Source: Ancylothrix sp. D3o (lineage in GTDB: Bacteria > Cyanobacteriota > Cyanobacteriia > Cyanobacteriales > Oscillatoriaceae). Taken from it: DNA of 64,000 nt. Positions 1 through 11,358 of this stretch are shown piece after piece (position 1 is the stretch's first letter; every line of letters begins with the position of its first letter). Made by a program: the position numbers and the translations under genes. The notes beneath the pieces are model-generated. The model was not told the DNA's origin. It ran no database searches and saw only the letters and a program-made list of their open reading frames with translations. The DNA is taken from positions 172,191 through 236,190 of the forward strand of contig NZ_JAMXEX010000007.1 in assembly GCF_025370775.1 (NCBI RefSeq). The letters run 5' to 3'.

Positions 1-648
1 CCTTTAGACGCACACGAGTGCGGAGCTACAACCATAGTCGAGATAGAGCAGCTTGCTTTGAGCGACAGCAGAGTAGTGGCGATAGGGGAGACGGGCTTAG
101 ACTTTTATAAAGCAGAAAACTTTGAACTGCAACATAAAGTCTTTGAAGCCCAGCTAAAAATAGCCCAGAAGCTGAAAAAACCAGTCATCATCCACTGCCG
201 AGATGCCGCCGCCCAAATGCGCGAACAATTACAGACATTCTGGGACAAAAACGGGCCGGTCTCAGGAGTAATGCACTGCTGGGGAGGCACACCAGAAGAA
301 ACCCAATGGTTTTTAGACCTTGGTTTCTATATTAGTTTCAGCGGCACAGTCACCTTCAAAAAAGCCACCCAGATACAGGATTCTGCTTGTATTGTACCCA
401 GTGATCGGATCTTAATCGAAACAGACTGTCCGTTTCTCGCCCCCGTTCCCAAACGGGGAAAACGTAACGAACCGGCCTACGTCCGACAAGTCGCCGAACA
501 AGTGGCTAAACTTCGCGGAGAGTCTCTGGAAACTTTAGCCAGGGAAACCACAGAAAACGCCTGTCGGCTATTTAACCTCACCCTTGCGGCCAACCACAAA
601 CCACAACTGGCCTATTCGGGCCAAGAAAACTTTGCTGTTTTATCTTAA
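1..648 (+). CDS. tatD: TatD family metal-dependent hydrolase (3' part)
   Basis: The frame is open from the first base of the window, so the N-terminus lies outside it. A TTG at 58 is internal: the residues before it (PLDAHE...) fit the region that follows the first His motif in TatD proteins. Visible motifs are [24 protein letters not shown] and the metal-binding ETDCPFLAP near the C-terminus, all typical of the TatD amidohydrolase-fold family. These are cytosolic Mg-dependent deoxyribonucleases or related hydrolases. The gene ends 178 bases before rpoB in the same direction. A tatD just upstream of rpoB is a common cyanobacterial arrangement. The family is secure; the exact substrate is not known from sequence. 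Confidence 0.93.
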   Translation, partial: PLDAHECGATTIVEIEQLALSDSRVVAIGETGLDFYKAENFELQHKVFEAQLKIAQKLKKPVIIHCRDAAAQMREQLQTFWDKNGPVSGVMHCWGGTPEETQWFLDLGFYISFSGTVTFKKATQIQDSACIVPSDRILIETDCPFLAPVPKRGKRNEPAYVRQVAEQVAKLRGESLETLARETTENACRLFNLTLAANHKPQLAYSGQENFAVLS

Positions 649-734
649 ATTAACCCCCCAGCGGCACAATTCCCCAGTCAATCATTAATCGTCAATCGTC
701 AAAGCTCATTTGTTCTTCGCTAAGAACTAATGAA

Positions 735-768
735 ATGACCAATGACAAATGACCAATGACAAATGACA
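735..768. repeat. Short tandem repeat, 7-bp type (ATGACMA units)
   Basis: The units ATGACCA and ATGACAA alternate almost perfectly for about five copies between tatD and rpoB. The same unit family recurs at 11116-11156 and 26122-26202. This matches the heptanucleotide short tandemly repeated repetitive (STRR) sequences known from cyanobacterial intergenic DNA. Confidence 0.85.
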
Positions 769-791
769 GATTGAACAAGACCAGGTATAAT
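763..791 (+). promoter_or_regulatory. Candidate sigma-70-type promoter of rpoB
   Basis: ATGACA at 763-768 (five of six matches to TTGACA) is followed after exactly 17 bases by a perfect TATAAT at 786-791. Transcription would start near 798, about 29 bases before the rpoB ATG. The -35 hexamer is the last unit of the 7-bp tandem repeat. This is inferred from spacing and consensus only. Confidence 0.6.
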
Positions 792-826
792 ACCAAACTC
801 GCGGTCTGGCTACTACCGGAGGACGC

Positions 827-3800
827 ATGACAGAGCAAACATACACCACACCGGCCTTTACCCTACCCGACCTAGTGGAAATCCAACGAGCAAGTTTCCG
901 CTGGTTCTTGGAAGAGGGACTTATTGAAGAACTTAATAGCTTTTCGCCGATAACCGACTACACCGGCAAGCTAGAACTACACTTTATTGGCAAAGACTAC
1001 AAACTCAAGCGTCCCAAATACGACGTAGACGAAGCAAAACGCCGCGACAGCACATACTCAGTCCAAATGTATGTGCCCACCCGTTTAATTAATAAAGAAA
1101 CCGGCGAAATCAAAGAGCAAGAAGTCTTTATCGGGGAATTGCCCCTGATGACAGACCGAGGCACATTTATTATTAACGGTGCAGAGCGCGTCATCGTTAA
1201 CCAAATTGTCCGCTCCCCCGGAGTTTATTACAAATCAGAAACCGACAAAAACGGTCGCCGCAGCTATAACGCCTCCCTCATCCCCAACCGAGGAGCCTGG
1301 TTAAAATTTGAAACCGACAAAAACGATCTCGTTTGGGTGCGAATTGATAAAACCCGCAAACTCAGCGCTCAAGTTTTGCTAAAAGCGTTGGGCCTGACCG
1401 ACAACGAAATCTACGATGCTCTGCGCCACCCGGAATACTTCCAAAAAACTATCGAAAAAGAAGGCCAGTACAGCGAAGAAGAAGCTCTGATGGAGCTATA
1501 TCGCAAACTGCGACCGGGCGAACCGCCGACAGTATCAGGCGGACAGCAGTTGCTAGATTCGAGGTTTTTTGACCCCAAACGTTATGACTTGGGCAAAGTA
1601 GGCCGGTATAAACTTAACCGCAAACTGCGCCTCAATATCCCAGACACCACTCGCGTCCTTACCCCCCAAGATATCCTGTCGGCGGTGGACTACCTGATTA
1701 ACTTAGAGTTTGATATCGGCCAAACCGACGACATCGACCACTTGGGCAACCGCCGCGTCCGCTCCGTTGGCGAGCTGCTGCAAAACCAAGTGAGGGTGGG
1801 GTTAAACCGGCTCGAACGCATCATCCGCGAACGCATGACAGTATCCGATGCAGACGCTTTAACGCCGACATCTCTGGTTAACCCGAAACCGCTGGTTGCT
1901 GCTATCAAAGAGTTTTTTGGCTCTTCGCAGCTATCACAGTTTATGGATCAGACAAACCCATTGGCAGAACTGACCCACAAACGGCGCTTGTCTGCTTTGG
2001 GCCCTGGTGGTTTAACGCGGGAACGGGCCGGTTTTGCAGTCCGAGATATTCACCCCTCTCACTACGGGCGCGTTTGTCCTATTGAAACTCCAGAAGGGCC
2101 GAATGCAGGCTTGATCGGCTCTTTGGCCACTCACGCTCGTGTTAACTCCTACGGTTTCATTGCCACACCCTTTTATCGTGTCGAAAACGGACGAGTCTTA
2201 AAAGACCAAGCGGCTGTTTTTATGACCGCCGATGAAGAAGACGACCTCCGCGTGGCTCCTGGGGATATTACCGTCGATGAAAATGGTTATATTCAAGGCG
2301 AGCTAGTAGCAGTACGCTATCGTCAAGAATTTACCACCACTCGCCCCGACCAAGTGGACTATGTGGCCGTTAGCCCTGTTCAAATTATTTCGGTGGCTAC
2401 TTCGTTGATTCCATTTTTGGAACACGACGACGCTAACCGCGCTTTGATGGGATCTAATATGCAGCGCCAAGCTGTACCACTTTTGCGTCCTGAACGGCCT
2501 CTCGTAGGTACCGGCCTGGAAGCTCAAGCCGCCCGCGACTCTGGGATGGTGATTGTCTCTCGAACCGATGGGATCGTCACTCATGTAGATGCAGAACGCA
2601 TCCGGGTTCGTCCGACTCCGAAAACACCAGATGGCCCTCAACCGGCAGAAATTGAATACCAACTGCAAAAATATCAACGATCTAACCAGGATACTTGTCT
2701 TAATCAAAGACCGATTGTTTTTGAGGGAGATGACGTGGTGGCCGGTCAGGTGATGGCAGATGGTTCGGCTACCGAAGGCGGCGAACTGGCTTTAGGTCAA
2801 AATATTCTCGTGGCTTATATGCCTTGGGAAGGCTACAACTACGAAGACGCGATTTTAATTTCCGAGCGTTTGGTGTATCACGATGTGTACACTTCAATTC
2901 ACGTTGAAAAGTACGAAATTGAAGCGCGTCAAACTAAGTTGGGGCCAGAAGAAATTACCCGTGAAATTCCGAACGTGGGTGAAGATGCGTTGCGTCAATT
3001 AGACGAAAACGGAATTATCCGCACAGGAGCTTGGGTAGAGTCGGGTGATATTTTGGTGGGTAAAGTGACTCCCAAAGGAGAATCCGATCAACCCCCCGAA
3101 GAAAAACTTTTGCGGGCCATTTTTGGTGAAAAAGCCCGTGATGTCCGCGACAATAGTTTGCGGGTGCCAAATGGTGAGAAAGGCAGAGTCGTTGATGTTC
3201 GGGTGTTTACCCGTGAACAAGGAGACGAGCTTCCTCCTGGGGCTAATATGGTCGTTCGGGTCTATGTGGCCCAAAAACGTAAAATCCAGGTGGGCGATAA
3301 AATGGCTGGCCGGCACGGCAATAAAGGGATTATTTCTCGAATTCTGCCGATAGAAGATATGCCTTATTTGCCAGATGGCCGACCAGTGGATATTGTTCTC
3401 AATCCCTTGGGTGTGCCTTCTCGGATGAATGTAGGCCAGATTTTTGAGTGCTTGTTGGGTTGGGCCGGTGAAAATTTGGGCGTGCGTTTTAAAATTACAC
3501 CCTTTGATGAAATGCACGGGCCAGAAAAGTCACGAGAAACCGTTCATTTCAAGCTTAATGAGGCTAAAAAGAAAACCGGCCATGACTGGTTGTTTGATGA
3601 GGAAAACCCTGGAAAAACAACTGTTATGGATGGCCGCACGGGTGAGGCTTTTGACCGGCCGGTGACTATCGGTAAGGCTTATATGCTGAAGCTCGTTCAC
3701 TTAGTGGATGATAAAATTCACGCTCGTTCTACCGGCCCCTATTCCTTGGTTACTCAGCAACCTCTGGGCGGTAAAGCTCAACAAGGTGGTCAGCGCTTTG

Positions 3801-4147
3801 GTGAAATGGAAGTTTGGGCTTTGGAAGCGTTTGGGGCTGCATATACTTTGCAAGAGTTGCTGACTGTTAAATCAGATGATATGCAAGGTCGTAATGAGGC
3901 TCTCAATGCTATTGTCAAAGGCAAATCCATTCCTCGTCCAGGGACACCAGAGTCGTTTAAGGTGTTGATGCGTGAGTTGCAGTCTTTGTGTTTGGATATT
4001 GCCGTGCACAAGGTAGAAACGAAAGAGGATGGGACTTCGCGTGATGTAGAGGTGGATCTGATGGCAGATGTTGCTTCCCGCCGTGCTCCTACTCGTCCAA
4101 CTTATGAAGCTGTCTCGCGCGAGTCTTTTGATTCTGACGAGGATTAG
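827..4147 (+). CDS. rpoB: DNA-directed RNA polymerase subunit beta
   Basis: The 1106-residue product is the beta subunit of RNA polymerase, near the usual cyanobacterial length. It forms half of the catalytic cleft with RpoC1 and RpoC2. The rifampicin-pocket region is clear around residues 360-430 ([36 protein letters not shown]), as is the [12 protein letters not shown] motif near 822. The C-terminal part contains the flap and anchor regions up to a short acidic tail (SFDSDED). The ATG is preceded by GGAGGA at 818-823, which fixes the start. Codon choice changes along the gene: C/A-ending codons dominate the first half and T/G-ending codons the last third. Confidence 0.99.
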   Translation: MTEQTYTTPAFTLPDLVEIQRASFRWFLEEGLIEELNSFSPITDYTGKLELHFIGKDYKLKRPKYDVDEAKRRDSTYSVQMYVPTRLINKETGEIKEQEVFIGELPLMTDRGTFIINGAERVIVNQIVRSPGVYYKSETDKNGRRSYNASLIPNRGAWLKFETDKNDLVWVRIDKTRKLSAQVLLKALGLTDNEIYDALRHPEYFQKTIEKEGQYSEEEALMELYRKLRPGEPPTVSGGQQLLDSRFFDPKRYDLGKVGRYKLNRKLRLNIPDTTRVLTPQDILSAVDYLINLEFDIGQTDDIDHLGNRRVRSVGELLQNQVRVGLNRLERIIRERMTVSDADALTPTSLVNPKPLVAAIKEFFGSSQLSQFMDQTNPLAELTHKRRLSALGPGGLTRERAGFAVRDIHPSHYGRVCPIETPEGPNAGLIGSLATHARVNSYGFIATPFYRVENGRVLKDQAAVFMTADEEDDLRVAPGDITVDENGYIQGELVAVRYRQEFTTTRPDQVDYVAVSPVQIISVATSLIPFLEHDDANRALMGSNMQRQAVPLLRPERPLVGTGLEAQAARDSGMVIVSRTDGIVTHVDAERIRVRPTPKTPDGPQPAEIEYQLQKYQRSNQDTCLNQRPIVFEGDDVVAGQVMADGSATEGGELALGQNILVAYMPWEGYNYEDAILISERLVYHDVYTSIHVEKYEIEARQTKLGPEEITREIPNVGEDALRQLDENGIIRTGAWVESGDILVGKVTPKGESDQPPEEKLLRAIFGEKARDVRDNSLRVPNGEKGRVVDVRVFTREQGDELPPGANMVVRVYVAQKRKIQVGDKMAGRHGNKGIISRILPIEDMPYLPDGRPVDIVLNPLGVPSRMNVGQIFECLLGWAGENLGVRFKITPFDEMHGPEKSRETVHFKLNEAKKKTGHDWLFDEENPGKTTVMDGRTGEAFDRPVTIGKAYMLKLVHLVDDKIHARSTGPYSLVTQQPLGGKAQQGGQRFGEMEVWALEAFGAAYTLQELLTVKSDDMQGRNEALNAIVKGKSIPRPGTPESFKVLMRELQSLCLDIAVHKVETKEDGTSRDVEVDLMADVASRRAPTRPTYEAVSRESFDSDED

Positions 4148-4161
4148 TAAGGTAGAAAGTG

Positions 4162-4210
4162 ATTGCTCTTTAGTGCTAAGAATAGCGGAAGCTAGGCACT
4201 AAAGGGCAAT
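4162..4210 (+). repeat. Long inverted repeat directly after rpoB
   Basis: The arms ATTGCTCTTTAGTGC (4162-4176) and GCACTAAAGGGCAAT (4196-4210) pair over 15 positions with a single G-U, leaving a 19-base loop. No T-run follows, so it is not a textbook terminator. It could be an RNA processing or attenuation hairpin, or the end of an inserted repeat. Confidence 0.7.
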
Positions 4211-4249
4211 TACTTAAAAGCCGGTTTTTAAACCTATACAATATTGCAA

Positions 4250-4584
4250 CGTCCTGCTAACCGGAAACAGACTCAGGAGCAAGTGGATGAAATTCGAGAA
4301 AAACTAGCTTTAGGAGAAAAGCAGACAGTGCTTGCAAGCAGAGTATAAAGTTTCTCGTGCCTTAATATACAATATTGAACACGGCTTACTCTGTAAAGAT
4401 AAGCTTGCCAAGCACCCCCGAACTCCAGACAGTTTTATTCAACGAAGCCAAAGCTGACAAAAGAACAAGTAGAGGCATAAGAAATCGTCTGAGAGCCGGT
4501 GAAAATAAAGAGTAATTTAGCCAAAGAATATGGAGTTTCAAGAAAGACGATTTACGAAATAGCCAAAATTCAGACTTGGAAGTA
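4250..4584 (+). pseudogene. Decayed tandem helix-turn-helix gene between rpoB and rpoC1
   Basis: No intact frame exists here, but conceptual translation in shifting frames gives two related helix-turn-helix copies. Copy one starts near 4250 with QTQEQVDEIREKLALGE, then after a frameshift continues EYKVSRALIYNIEHG. Copy two starts near 4449 with PKLTKEQVEA, then RLRAGEN after a shift, then LAKEYGVSRKTIYEI in the first frame again, ending at 4584. The pattern (LTxEQVxEIRxxLxxGE, then AxEYxVSRxTIYxI) resembles the C-terminal HTH of serine recombinases and small HTH proteins. At least two frameshifts and several stops separate the pieces. I read it as the relic of a small inserted HTH gene. Confidence 0.6.
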
Positions 4585-4639
4585 AATGTGAGAGATTCAG
4601 GTTAAAGTTGGAAAACTTAATTATTAAGTAAGAGGAAAA

Positions 4640-6514
4640 ATGGCAAAAATAGAGCAGAGATTTGATTACGTCAAAATTGGTTTAGCCTCACCAGAAAGAA
4701 TTCGGCAATGGGGAGAAAGGACGCTTCCAAATGGTCAAGTAGTGGGAGAAGTAACCAAACCGGAGACTATTAATTACCGGACACTAAAACCGGAAATGGA
4801 TGGTTTATTTTGTGAGCGAATTTTCGGGCCGGCAAAAGATTGGGAATGTCATTGTGGCAAATACAAGCGCGTAAGACATAGAGGAATAGTTTGTGAAAGA
4901 TGTGGAGTAGAGGTAACAGAATCAAGAGTAAGACGGCATCGGATGGGATTTATTAAATTAGCCGCGCCGGTAGCTCATGTCTGGTATCTCAAAGGCATTC
5001 CAAGCTATATGGCAATATTGTTAGATATGCCATTAAGAGATGTGGAACAAATTGTTTATTTTAATGCTTATGTGGTACTCCAGGCAGGTAACCACGATCA
5101 GCTGCAATATAAACAACTACTGACAGAGGACCAATGGGTAGAAATAGAAGATCAACTTTATAGCGAAGATTCTCAACTTTCTGGGATAGAAGTAGGGATT
5201 GGAGCAGAAGCACTACAGAGACTACTAGAAGATATTAAACTAGAGGAGGAAGCAGAAAGACTGAGAGAAGAAATAGGGAGCGCCAAGGGACAAAAACGAG
5301 CCAAACTCATAAAAAGGCTGAGAGTTATAGATAACTTTATCGCCACCGGCTCGTTACCAAGTTGGATGGTACTCTCGGTTATCCCCGTTATACCTCCCGA
5401 TCTTCGGCCAATGGTACAACTCGACGGTGGCCGGTTTGCCACAAGCGACCTTAACGACCTCTACCGAAGAGTGATAAACAGAAATAACCGCCTAGCAAGA
5501 CTGCAAGAAATCCTCGCACCCGAAATCATCATCCGGAACGAAAAAAGGATGCTGCAAGAAGCAGTAGACGCCCTCATAGATAACGGGAGAAGGGGACGCA
5601 CAGTAGTAGGAGCAAACAACCGGCCCCTCAAATCACTCTCAGACATCATCGAAGGTAAACAAGGACGCTTCCGCCAAAACCTGCTCGGTAAACGTGTAGA
5701 CTACTCAGGCCGATCTGTTATCGTTGTTGGCCCCAAACTCAAAATCCACCAATGCGGACTGCCCCGTGAAATGGCAATAGAGCTATTTCAACCATTTGTC
5801 ATACACCGGCTCATCCGTCAAGGGCTCGTTAACAACATCAAAGCAGCCAAAAAACTCATTCAACGCAATGACCCCGCCGTATGGGACATACTCGAAGAAG
5901 TAATCGAAGGGCATCCTGTAATGCTTAACCGGGCCCCCACACTACACCGGCTGGGGATTCAAGCATTTGAACCTATCCTAGTAGAAGGACGGGCCATCCA
6001 ACTGCACCCCCTAGTCTGTCCAGCCTTCAACGCCGACTTCGACGGAGACCAAATGGCCGTGCACGTTCCCCTTTCCATCGAATCGCAAGCAGAAGCCCGA
6101 CTGCTGATGTTAGCCTGCAACAACATCATGTCGCCAGCCACCGGCCGGCCAATCATCACACCATCTCAAGACATGGTACTAGGCTGCTATTACCTCACCG
6201 CCGAAAACCCCAACCTACCAAATAGCGGAGAACGTTACTTTTCCTCACTAAAAGAAGCAGTCATAGCCTATGAACAATCAAAACTCGACCTTCACCAATT
6301 CATCTGGGTTCGCTTTGATGGAGAAGTAGAATCTTCAGCAGCAGACACAACACCCCTCCAGACACAAACCGACGAGCTAGACGGTAGCCAAACAATAATC
6401 TACAAATACCGACGCATTCGCAAAGATAAATCTGGCAAAATCTTAAGTCAATTTGTCAAAACAACTGCGGGTCGGATCATTCTTAATCAAGTTATCACCG
6501 AAGCCCTCACGTAA
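4640..6514 (+). CDS. rpoC1: DNA-directed RNA polymerase subunit gamma (RpoC1)
   Basis: The 624-residue product corresponds to the N-terminal part of bacterial beta-prime, which is a separate gene in cyanobacteria and plastids. The zinc-binding cysteines are Cys70, Cys72, Cys85 and Cys88. The catalytic magnesium motif NADFDGD lies at about residues 464-470, preceded by the [14 protein letters not shown] region. The start at 4640 follows AAGAGGA and gives the family N-terminus [15 protein letters not shown]. It is co-directional with rpoB but separated by 492 bases of degenerate DNA, and with rpoC2 after 283 bases. Confidence 0.99.
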   Translation: MAKIEQRFDYVKIGLASPERIRQWGERTLPNGQVVGEVTKPETINYRTLKPEMDGLFCERIFGPAKDWECHCGKYKRVRHRGIVCERCGVEVTESRVRRHRMGFIKLAAPVAHVWYLKGIPSYMAILLDMPLRDVEQIVYFNAYVVLQAGNHDQLQYKQLLTEDQWVEIEDQLYSEDSQLSGIEVGIGAEALQRLLEDIKLEEEAERLREEIGSAKGQKRAKLIKRLRVIDNFIATGSLPSWMVLSVIPVIPPDLRPMVQLDGGRFATSDLNDLYRRVINRNNRLARLQEILAPEIIIRNEKRMLQEAVDALIDNGRRGRTVVGANNRPLKSLSDIIEGKQGRFRQNLLGKRVDYSGRSVIVVGPKLKIHQCGLPREMAIELFQPFVIHRLIRQGLVNNIKAAKKLIQRNDPAVWDILEEVIEGHPVMLNRAPTLHRLGIQAFEPILVEGRAIQLHPLVCPAFNADFDGDQMAVHVPLSIESQAEARLLMLACNNIMSPATGRPIITPSQDMVLGCYYLTAENPNLPNSGERYFSSLKEAVIAYEQSKLDLHQFIWVRFDGEVESSAADTTPLQTQTDELDGSQTIIYKYRRIRKDKSGKILSQFVKTTAGRIILNQVITEALT

Positions 6515-6626
6515 ATGCCTATTTTTCAACGCAGGTAAAGAAAAAACGCAGAAAACAACTAGGAGGGGAGTTCACCCCCGATCACTGCTTTTAACGTAGA
6601 TATGGGAGAAACCTCGCTGGGGTTAG

Positions 6627-6672
6627 TATAGCCACTCCCGTAGGAGAAAGAGACGAGGCGGGTGTGGCTATA
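6627..6672. repeat. Inverted repeat in the rpoC1-rpoC2 gap
   Basis: The arms TATAGCCACTCCCG (6627-6640) and CGGGTGTGGCTATA (6659-6672) pair over 14 positions with one mismatch. The surrounding 283 bases hold no reading frame. It looks like a small hairpin repeat or MITE-like insertion rather than a terminator, because no T-run follows. Confidence 0.6.
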
Positions 6673-6797
6673 GCGAAACCGGAGATTTTCAAAAATATCT
6701 GGTAAAACCAGCCCCTACGTTACAAGAAAAAAACTTTGATCAGCCCCTCCACGAAAAAAACAGCCATTCAACATTCCACCCTACCAATCGTAAAACC

Positions 6798-9700
6798 ATG
6801 ATCTTTCGCAATCGAATCATCGACAAAAATCAACTCAAAAAACTCATCGCTTGGGCCTTTACCCATCATGGTACTGCCCGGACGGCGCAAGTTGCTGATC
6901 GCCTCAAAGATTTGGGATTTCGGTATGCCACAAAAGCTGGAATTTCAATCTCCGTTGATGACCTAAAAATCCCCCCCATCAAAAGAGCCCTCCTAGACAA
7001 AGCCGAAGAAGAAATTCGGACAACAGAAGACCGCTACACGAGAGGCGAAATTACAGAAGTTGAGCGTTTCCAAAAAGTTATAGACACATGGAATGGAGCC
7101 TCAGAAGAACTTAAAGACGAAGTAGTTCAACACTTCCTGGCTACAGACCCACTCAACTCAGTGTATATGATGGCCTTCTCCGGAGCGCGGGGAAATATTT
7201 CCCAAGTACGTCAGCTAGTGGGAATGCGGGGTCTGATGGCAGATCCTCAAGGAGAAATTATTGACCTTCCTATTAAAACCAATTTCCGAGAAGGTTTAAC
7301 AGTTACAGAATACATTATTTCATCGTATGGGGCGAGAAAAGGACTCGTTGATACGGCGCTACGAACAGCAGATTCAGGATACTTAACTCGGCGATTAGTT
7401 GATGTTGCCCAAGATGTTATAGTTCGGGAAGTGGACTGCGGGACAGATCGTAACGTCCTCATCAAACCAATGACAGATGGCGACCGGGTTTTAATTCCGC
7501 TCAAAGATCGTCTGCTTGGTCGGATTTTAGCCGAGGATATACATTCTAGTACCGGCGAGGTTATTGCAGCGCGAAATTCTGCCGTCAGCCTGGAAATTGC
7601 CGAAGAAATTGATAAAGCAAAAATCCCTTCTCTTCGTGTCCGTTCGCCACTGACTTGTGCAGCCACTAAAAGTGTCTGCCAAATGTGTTACGGCTGGAGC
7701 CTTGCTCATGCTAAACTGGTTGATTTGGGTGAAGCAGCAGGTATTATTGCCGCTCAATCTATTGGTGAACCCGGTACTCAGCTAACCATGCGTACTTTTC
7801 ACACCGGCGGTGTGTTTACAGGCGAAATTGCTAAAACCATTCGAGCATCAGAAAAAGGCGTTGTCCGTTTTCCTTCAAATCTCCGTGTTCGTGGTTATCG
7901 GACTCGTCATGGAGAAGAAGCATTTATTGTTGAATCTTCCAACGCAGAAATTACCCTCGAATGTGCGGATGGGAAAAAGGAAATTTTACCCGTTTCTTCA
8001 GGTTCAATTCTTTTGGCAGCAAACAATTCAGTTGTTGCTCAAAATCAAGTCATTGCCGAAATTCCGCTGGGGGGAACAAAAAGCAGAAAAACAACCGAAA
8101 AAGCTACAAAAGACGTTTCAAGCGCCAGTGCAGGGGAAGTGCTTTTTGCCGACTTGAGCCCAGAAGAAAAAACAGACCGCCAAGGCAATACTACTCGGAT
8201 CGCTCAGCGGGGTGGTCTAATTTGGGTTTTGTCGGGAGAAGTGTATAATTTACCACCTGGTGCAGAACCTACTGTTAAAAATGGCGACCGTGTTTCTCCA
8301 GGGAGCGTTTTAGCAATTACAGAATTGCAAACTCTTCATGGGGGAGTTGTTCGTCTTAATCCTGCTGTTGATGATTCTAGCCCCAGAGAAATTGAGATTA
8401 TTACAGCAAGTGTTTTGCTGAATAATGCTGTGGTGCGTGAAGAGTCCCACCAAAATAAGAACTCTTATATTTTGGAAACTAGCGGGATGGGGCAGTTTTT
8501 GCTGAAAGTTAGTCCGGGGATGAAGGTTCAATCAGGTCAGGTTGTTGCCGAGTTAGTCTCTTCATCTTATCGAACTTCAACTGGTGGAATTCTTAAGTAT
8601 GCCGGCATTGAAGTTCAAAAACGTGGCAAAGCAAAGCAAGGATATGATGTCCTTAAAGGTGGGACTTTATTGTGGATTCCTGAAGAATGCCATGAGGTGA
8701 ATAAGGATATTTCCTTGCTTTTGGTCGAAGATGGTCAATATGTAGAGGCAGGAACCGAAATTGTTAAGGATATTTTCTGTCAAAATTCGGGGATTGTCGA
8801 AATTACTCAAAAGAATGATATTCTCCGCGAAATATTGATTAAACCAGGGGAACTGGTGATTGTCGATGACCCAGAGGCGGCTATTGCTAAAGATGGCCAG
8901 TTTGTTACTGAGGGTACGGAATTGTTGGCCGGTGTAACGGTTAATGATTTACGGTATGTCGAATATGTTGAATCAACAGAGGGCGCTTCTTTGTTGTTAA
9001 GGCCGGTTTTGGAGTTCCCTGTTATGGGGCCGGTAGATATTCCTTCTCAAGAATCTGAGCAAGGTGATACTAACTTGGTTCTGCGTTCTGTGCAGCGTTT
9101 GCCTTATAAAGATGGGGAACGGGTTAAGTCTGTTGAAGGCGTTGATTTATTACGCACTCAGTTGATTTTAGAGATTGATGGAAATACTCAGTTAGCGGCT
9201 GATATTGAGTTGGTTCGTTCTGAGGAAGATGCCGATCTTTTGCGTTTACAGTTGGTGATTTTGGAATCTTTGATTGTACGCCGGGATGTGGCTGCCGATG
9301 CGCTTTCTGGGAGTACAAATACTCGGATTTTGGTGGAGGATGGCGACCGGATTGTTGCCGGTGAGGTTGTGGCCCGAACGGAGATTCAATGCAAGGAATC
9401 TGGTATCGTTGGGGGAATTCGCACCGGCTCAGAGGTAGTTCGTCGAGTCTTGGTAATGCGTGATTCGGATTCCTTTAGCGTTCATTCTAAGGTGCCGGTG
9501 AGCGTGAAAACGGGTGATTTATTGGTCGCTGGAAGTGCAGAGATTGCTCCTGGGGTGCCGGCGTTGGAATCTGGTCAGGTTTTGAGTGTTTCTCCTGTAG
9601 CTGAGGGGGCTGATGAGTTTGAGGTTCGTATCCGTCTAGCGCGTCCTTACCGTGTTTCTAGTGGGGCTGTGCTTCATGTAGAGGATGGTAGTTTGGTGCA

Positions 9701-10787
9701 ACGCGGTGATTTGTTAGTGCTGTTGGTTTTTGAGCGGACAAAAACTGGGGATATTATTCAAGGTCTGCCTCGAATTGAAGAGCTTTTAGAGGCTCGGAAG
9801 CCAAAAGAAGCTTGTATTTTATGCCGGGGTGCCGGTGTTGCAGAGGTTGAGTATGGTGAGGATGATAATGTTTCAGTGCGCGTCATTGAGGAAACTGGGG
9901 CAATTGCTGAGTATGTGATTGGTCAAAGTCAAAATGCGATAGTTTCCGATGGCGAGTCAGTTGTTGCAGGGCAGCCTATTACGGATGGGCCGGCCAATCC
10001 CCATGAAATTTTGGAGGTTTTTTATAATATTCACCGCGATACTTTGGGTGAGTATGAGGCCGCTTTGTTGTCTTTTTCTGCTGTGCAGATGTTCTTGGTA
10101 GCTGAGGTGCAGTCGGTTTATCAATCTCAGGGGATTGATATTTCTGATAAGCATATTGAGGTGATTGTTCGGCAGATGACTTCTAAGGTGCGGATTGATG
10201 ATGGAGGGGATACAACAATGCTGCCTGGGGAGTTAATTGAGTTGCGTGCGGTTGAGCAGGTCAATGAGGCTATGAGCATTACGGGGGGGGCACCGGCTCA
10301 ATATACCCCTGTTTTGTTGGGGATTACGAAGGCTTCTTTGAATACTGATTCGTTTATTTCTGCTGCTTCTTTCCAGGAGACTACTCGTGTCTTGACTGAG
10401 GCGGCGATTGAGGGCAAGTCTGATTGGTTACGCGGTTTGAAGGAAAATGTGATTATTGGCCGGTTGATTCCTGCCGGCACTGGGTTTAATGCTTATGAGG
10501 ATTTAGCCATTTCTCCTGAGTTATCCGATGGCGTTGATGTGGGTGTTTTGGATGAGGAGGTTGTTTTAGATTCGGATCTCCTAGATGACCGACTTGCTCG
10601 CAATTGGGATTCAGGTTTTTATGATGATGAGGACACTGATGCTGGTTCTGCCAAAGGCGCTAGTGCTGCTTTGTTTGGCGGGGTTAAAGAGCCTGTAGAT
10701 TCTGAGGAGGTATCCCGCTTGGATGATGGGTTTGATGATGTAGATGACTTTGATGATGATTTAGATGAGGATGAGGACTTTGAATAG
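6798..10787 (+). CDS. rpoC2: DNA-directed RNA polymerase subunit beta-prime (RpoC2)
   Basis: The 1329-residue product is the C-terminal half of beta-prime, of normal cyanobacterial length. The N-terminus [21 protein letters not shown] is typical. Zinc-ligand cysteines lie between about residues 213 and 300 (DCGT, then CQMCYGWS). The trigger-loop region [16 protein letters not shown] begins near residue 324. A long repetitive insertion rich in barrel-sandwich hybrid motifs (roughly residues 370-960) is the lineage-specific SI3 domain. The C-terminus is strongly acidic. No Shine-Dalgarno sequence precedes the ATG. A strong terminator follows at 10868. Confidence 0.99.
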   Translation: MIFRNRIIDKNQLKKLIAWAFTHHGTARTAQVADRLKDLGFRYATKAGISISVDDLKIPPIKRALLDKAEEEIRTTEDRYTRGEITEVERFQKVIDTWNGASEELKDEVVQHFLATDPLNSVYMMAFSGARGNISQVRQLVGMRGLMADPQGEIIDLPIKTNFREGLTVTEYIISSYGARKGLVDTALRTADSGYLTRRLVDVAQDVIVREVDCGTDRNVLIKPMTDGDRVLIPLKDRLLGRILAEDIHSSTGEVIAARNSAVSLEIAEEIDKAKIPSLRVRSPLTCAATKSVCQMCYGWSLAHAKLVDLGEAAGIIAAQSIGEPGTQLTMRTFHTGGVFTGEIAKTIRASEKGVVRFPSNLRVRGYRTRHGEEAFIVESSNAEITLECADGKKEILPVSSGSILLAANNSVVAQNQVIAEIPLGGTKSRKTTEKATKDVSSASAGEVLFADLSPEEKTDRQGNTTRIAQRGGLIWVLSGEVYNLPPGAEPTVKNGDRVSPGSVLAITELQTLHGGVVRLNPAVDDSSPREIEIITASVLLNNAVVREESHQNKNSYILETSGMGQFLLKVSPGMKVQSGQVVAELVSSSYRTSTGGILKYAGIEVQKRGKAKQGYDVLKGGTLLWIPEECHEVNKDISLLLVEDGQYVEAGTEIVKDIFCQNSGIVEITQKNDILREILIKPGELVIVDDPEAAIAKDGQFVTEGTELLAGVTVNDLRYVEYVESTEGASLLLRPVLEFPVMGPVDIPSQESEQGDTNLVLRSVQRLPYKDGERVKSVEGVDLLRTQLILEIDGNTQLAADIELVRSEEDADLLRLQLVILESLIVRRDVAADALSGSTNTRILVEDGDRIVAGEVVARTEIQCKESGIVGGIRTGSEVVRRVLVMRDSDSFSVHSKVPVSVKTGDLLVAGSAEIAPGVPALESGQVLSVSPVAEGADEFEVRIRLARPYRVSSGAVLHVEDGSLVQRGDLLVLLVFERTKTGDIIQGLPRIEELLEARKPKEACILCRGAGVAEVEYGEDDNVSVRVIEETGAIAEYVIGQSQNAIVSDGESVVAGQPITDGPANPHEILEVFYNIHRDTLGEYEAALLSFSAVQMFLVAEVQSVYQSQGIDISDKHIEVIVRQMTSKVRIDDGGDTTMLPGELIELRAVEQVNEAMSITGGAPAQYTPVLLGITKASLNTDSFISAASFQETTRVLTEAAIEGKSDWLRGLKENVIIGRLIPAGTGFNAYEDLAISPELSDGVDVGVLDEEVVLDSDLLDDRLARNWDSGFYDDEDTDAGSAKGASAALFGGVKEPVDSEEVSRLDDGFDDVDDFDDDLDEDEDFE

Positions 10788-10867
10788 GATGGTTGAATGG
10801 AATTAGGTTTTGATGATTAGTTTTTTCTGATTTTTAATTCCTAATTCAGCCTAGAACTTAGCTCAGT

Positions 10868-10901
10868 AAGGGTCTTTTGGAAACAAAAGATCCTTTTTTT
10901 T
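10868..10901 (+). terminator. Rho-independent terminator of rpoC2
   Basis: AAGGGTCTTTTG and CAAAAGATCCTT form a 12-pair stem with one G-U and a GAAA loop, followed by a run of eight T. Confidence 0.9.
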
Positions 10902-11115
10902 AGGTTTAGCGGTCAACTAGCCATTAGTTTTTTCTATTAACTTTTGATCAATTACAATTAACCTCTGATTTTCCTGTCGCGGGGCAGTTTCCAGGTTAAT
11001 TGCCCCTGCAAAATTCAGCAACATACAAAACTGAGCAAGCACCCTTCGACAAGTGCCACACCGAGCGTGTCGAGGTGCTCAGGGGAAACGAGCACAATTG
11101 CCGGTAAAAAGCGGG

Positions 11116-11156
11116 CGACAAATGACAAATGACCATTGACAAATGACAATTGACCA
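11116..11156. repeat. Short tandem repeat, 7-bp type
   Basis: Repeated GACAAAT/GACCATT units, about six in a row, of the same family as at 735-768. Confidence 0.8.
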
Positions 11157-11358
11157 TATTTATTTTCCCGAAGCCACGCCCTGCGGTTAAAATTGTATAT
11201 AACCTTTGCTTGTTCTAAGTCCACCATCCTGTCGCCCCGACAAAGAGGGGGAAGCAGAAAAGCCTCCCTTTTTGAGCCAGGGCAAAGGCGGTCTTTAAAA
11301 CCCAGAACTATGACTAGCAACGAATGTTTATCTACTACCTTTTGTGCGAGAAACAGCC

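Larger units (their letters stand above)
10788..11358. other. Intergenic region between rpoC2 and inrS
   Basis: It contains the rpoC2 terminator, a 7-bp tandem repeat and an imperfect palindromic stretch around 11043-11085 (GTGCCACACCGAGCG with CGAGGTGCTC). Near 11235-11251 a CCCC-N8-GGGGG element lies 107 bases upstream of the inrS ATG and could be a G/C-tract operator of the CsoR/RcnR class. I see no gene. Confidence 0.5.

Noticed and set aside
4148..6514. rpoC1 and rpoC2 as a broken rpoC gene
   Set aside because: The split is the normal state in cyanobacteria and plastids, and both parts are full length.
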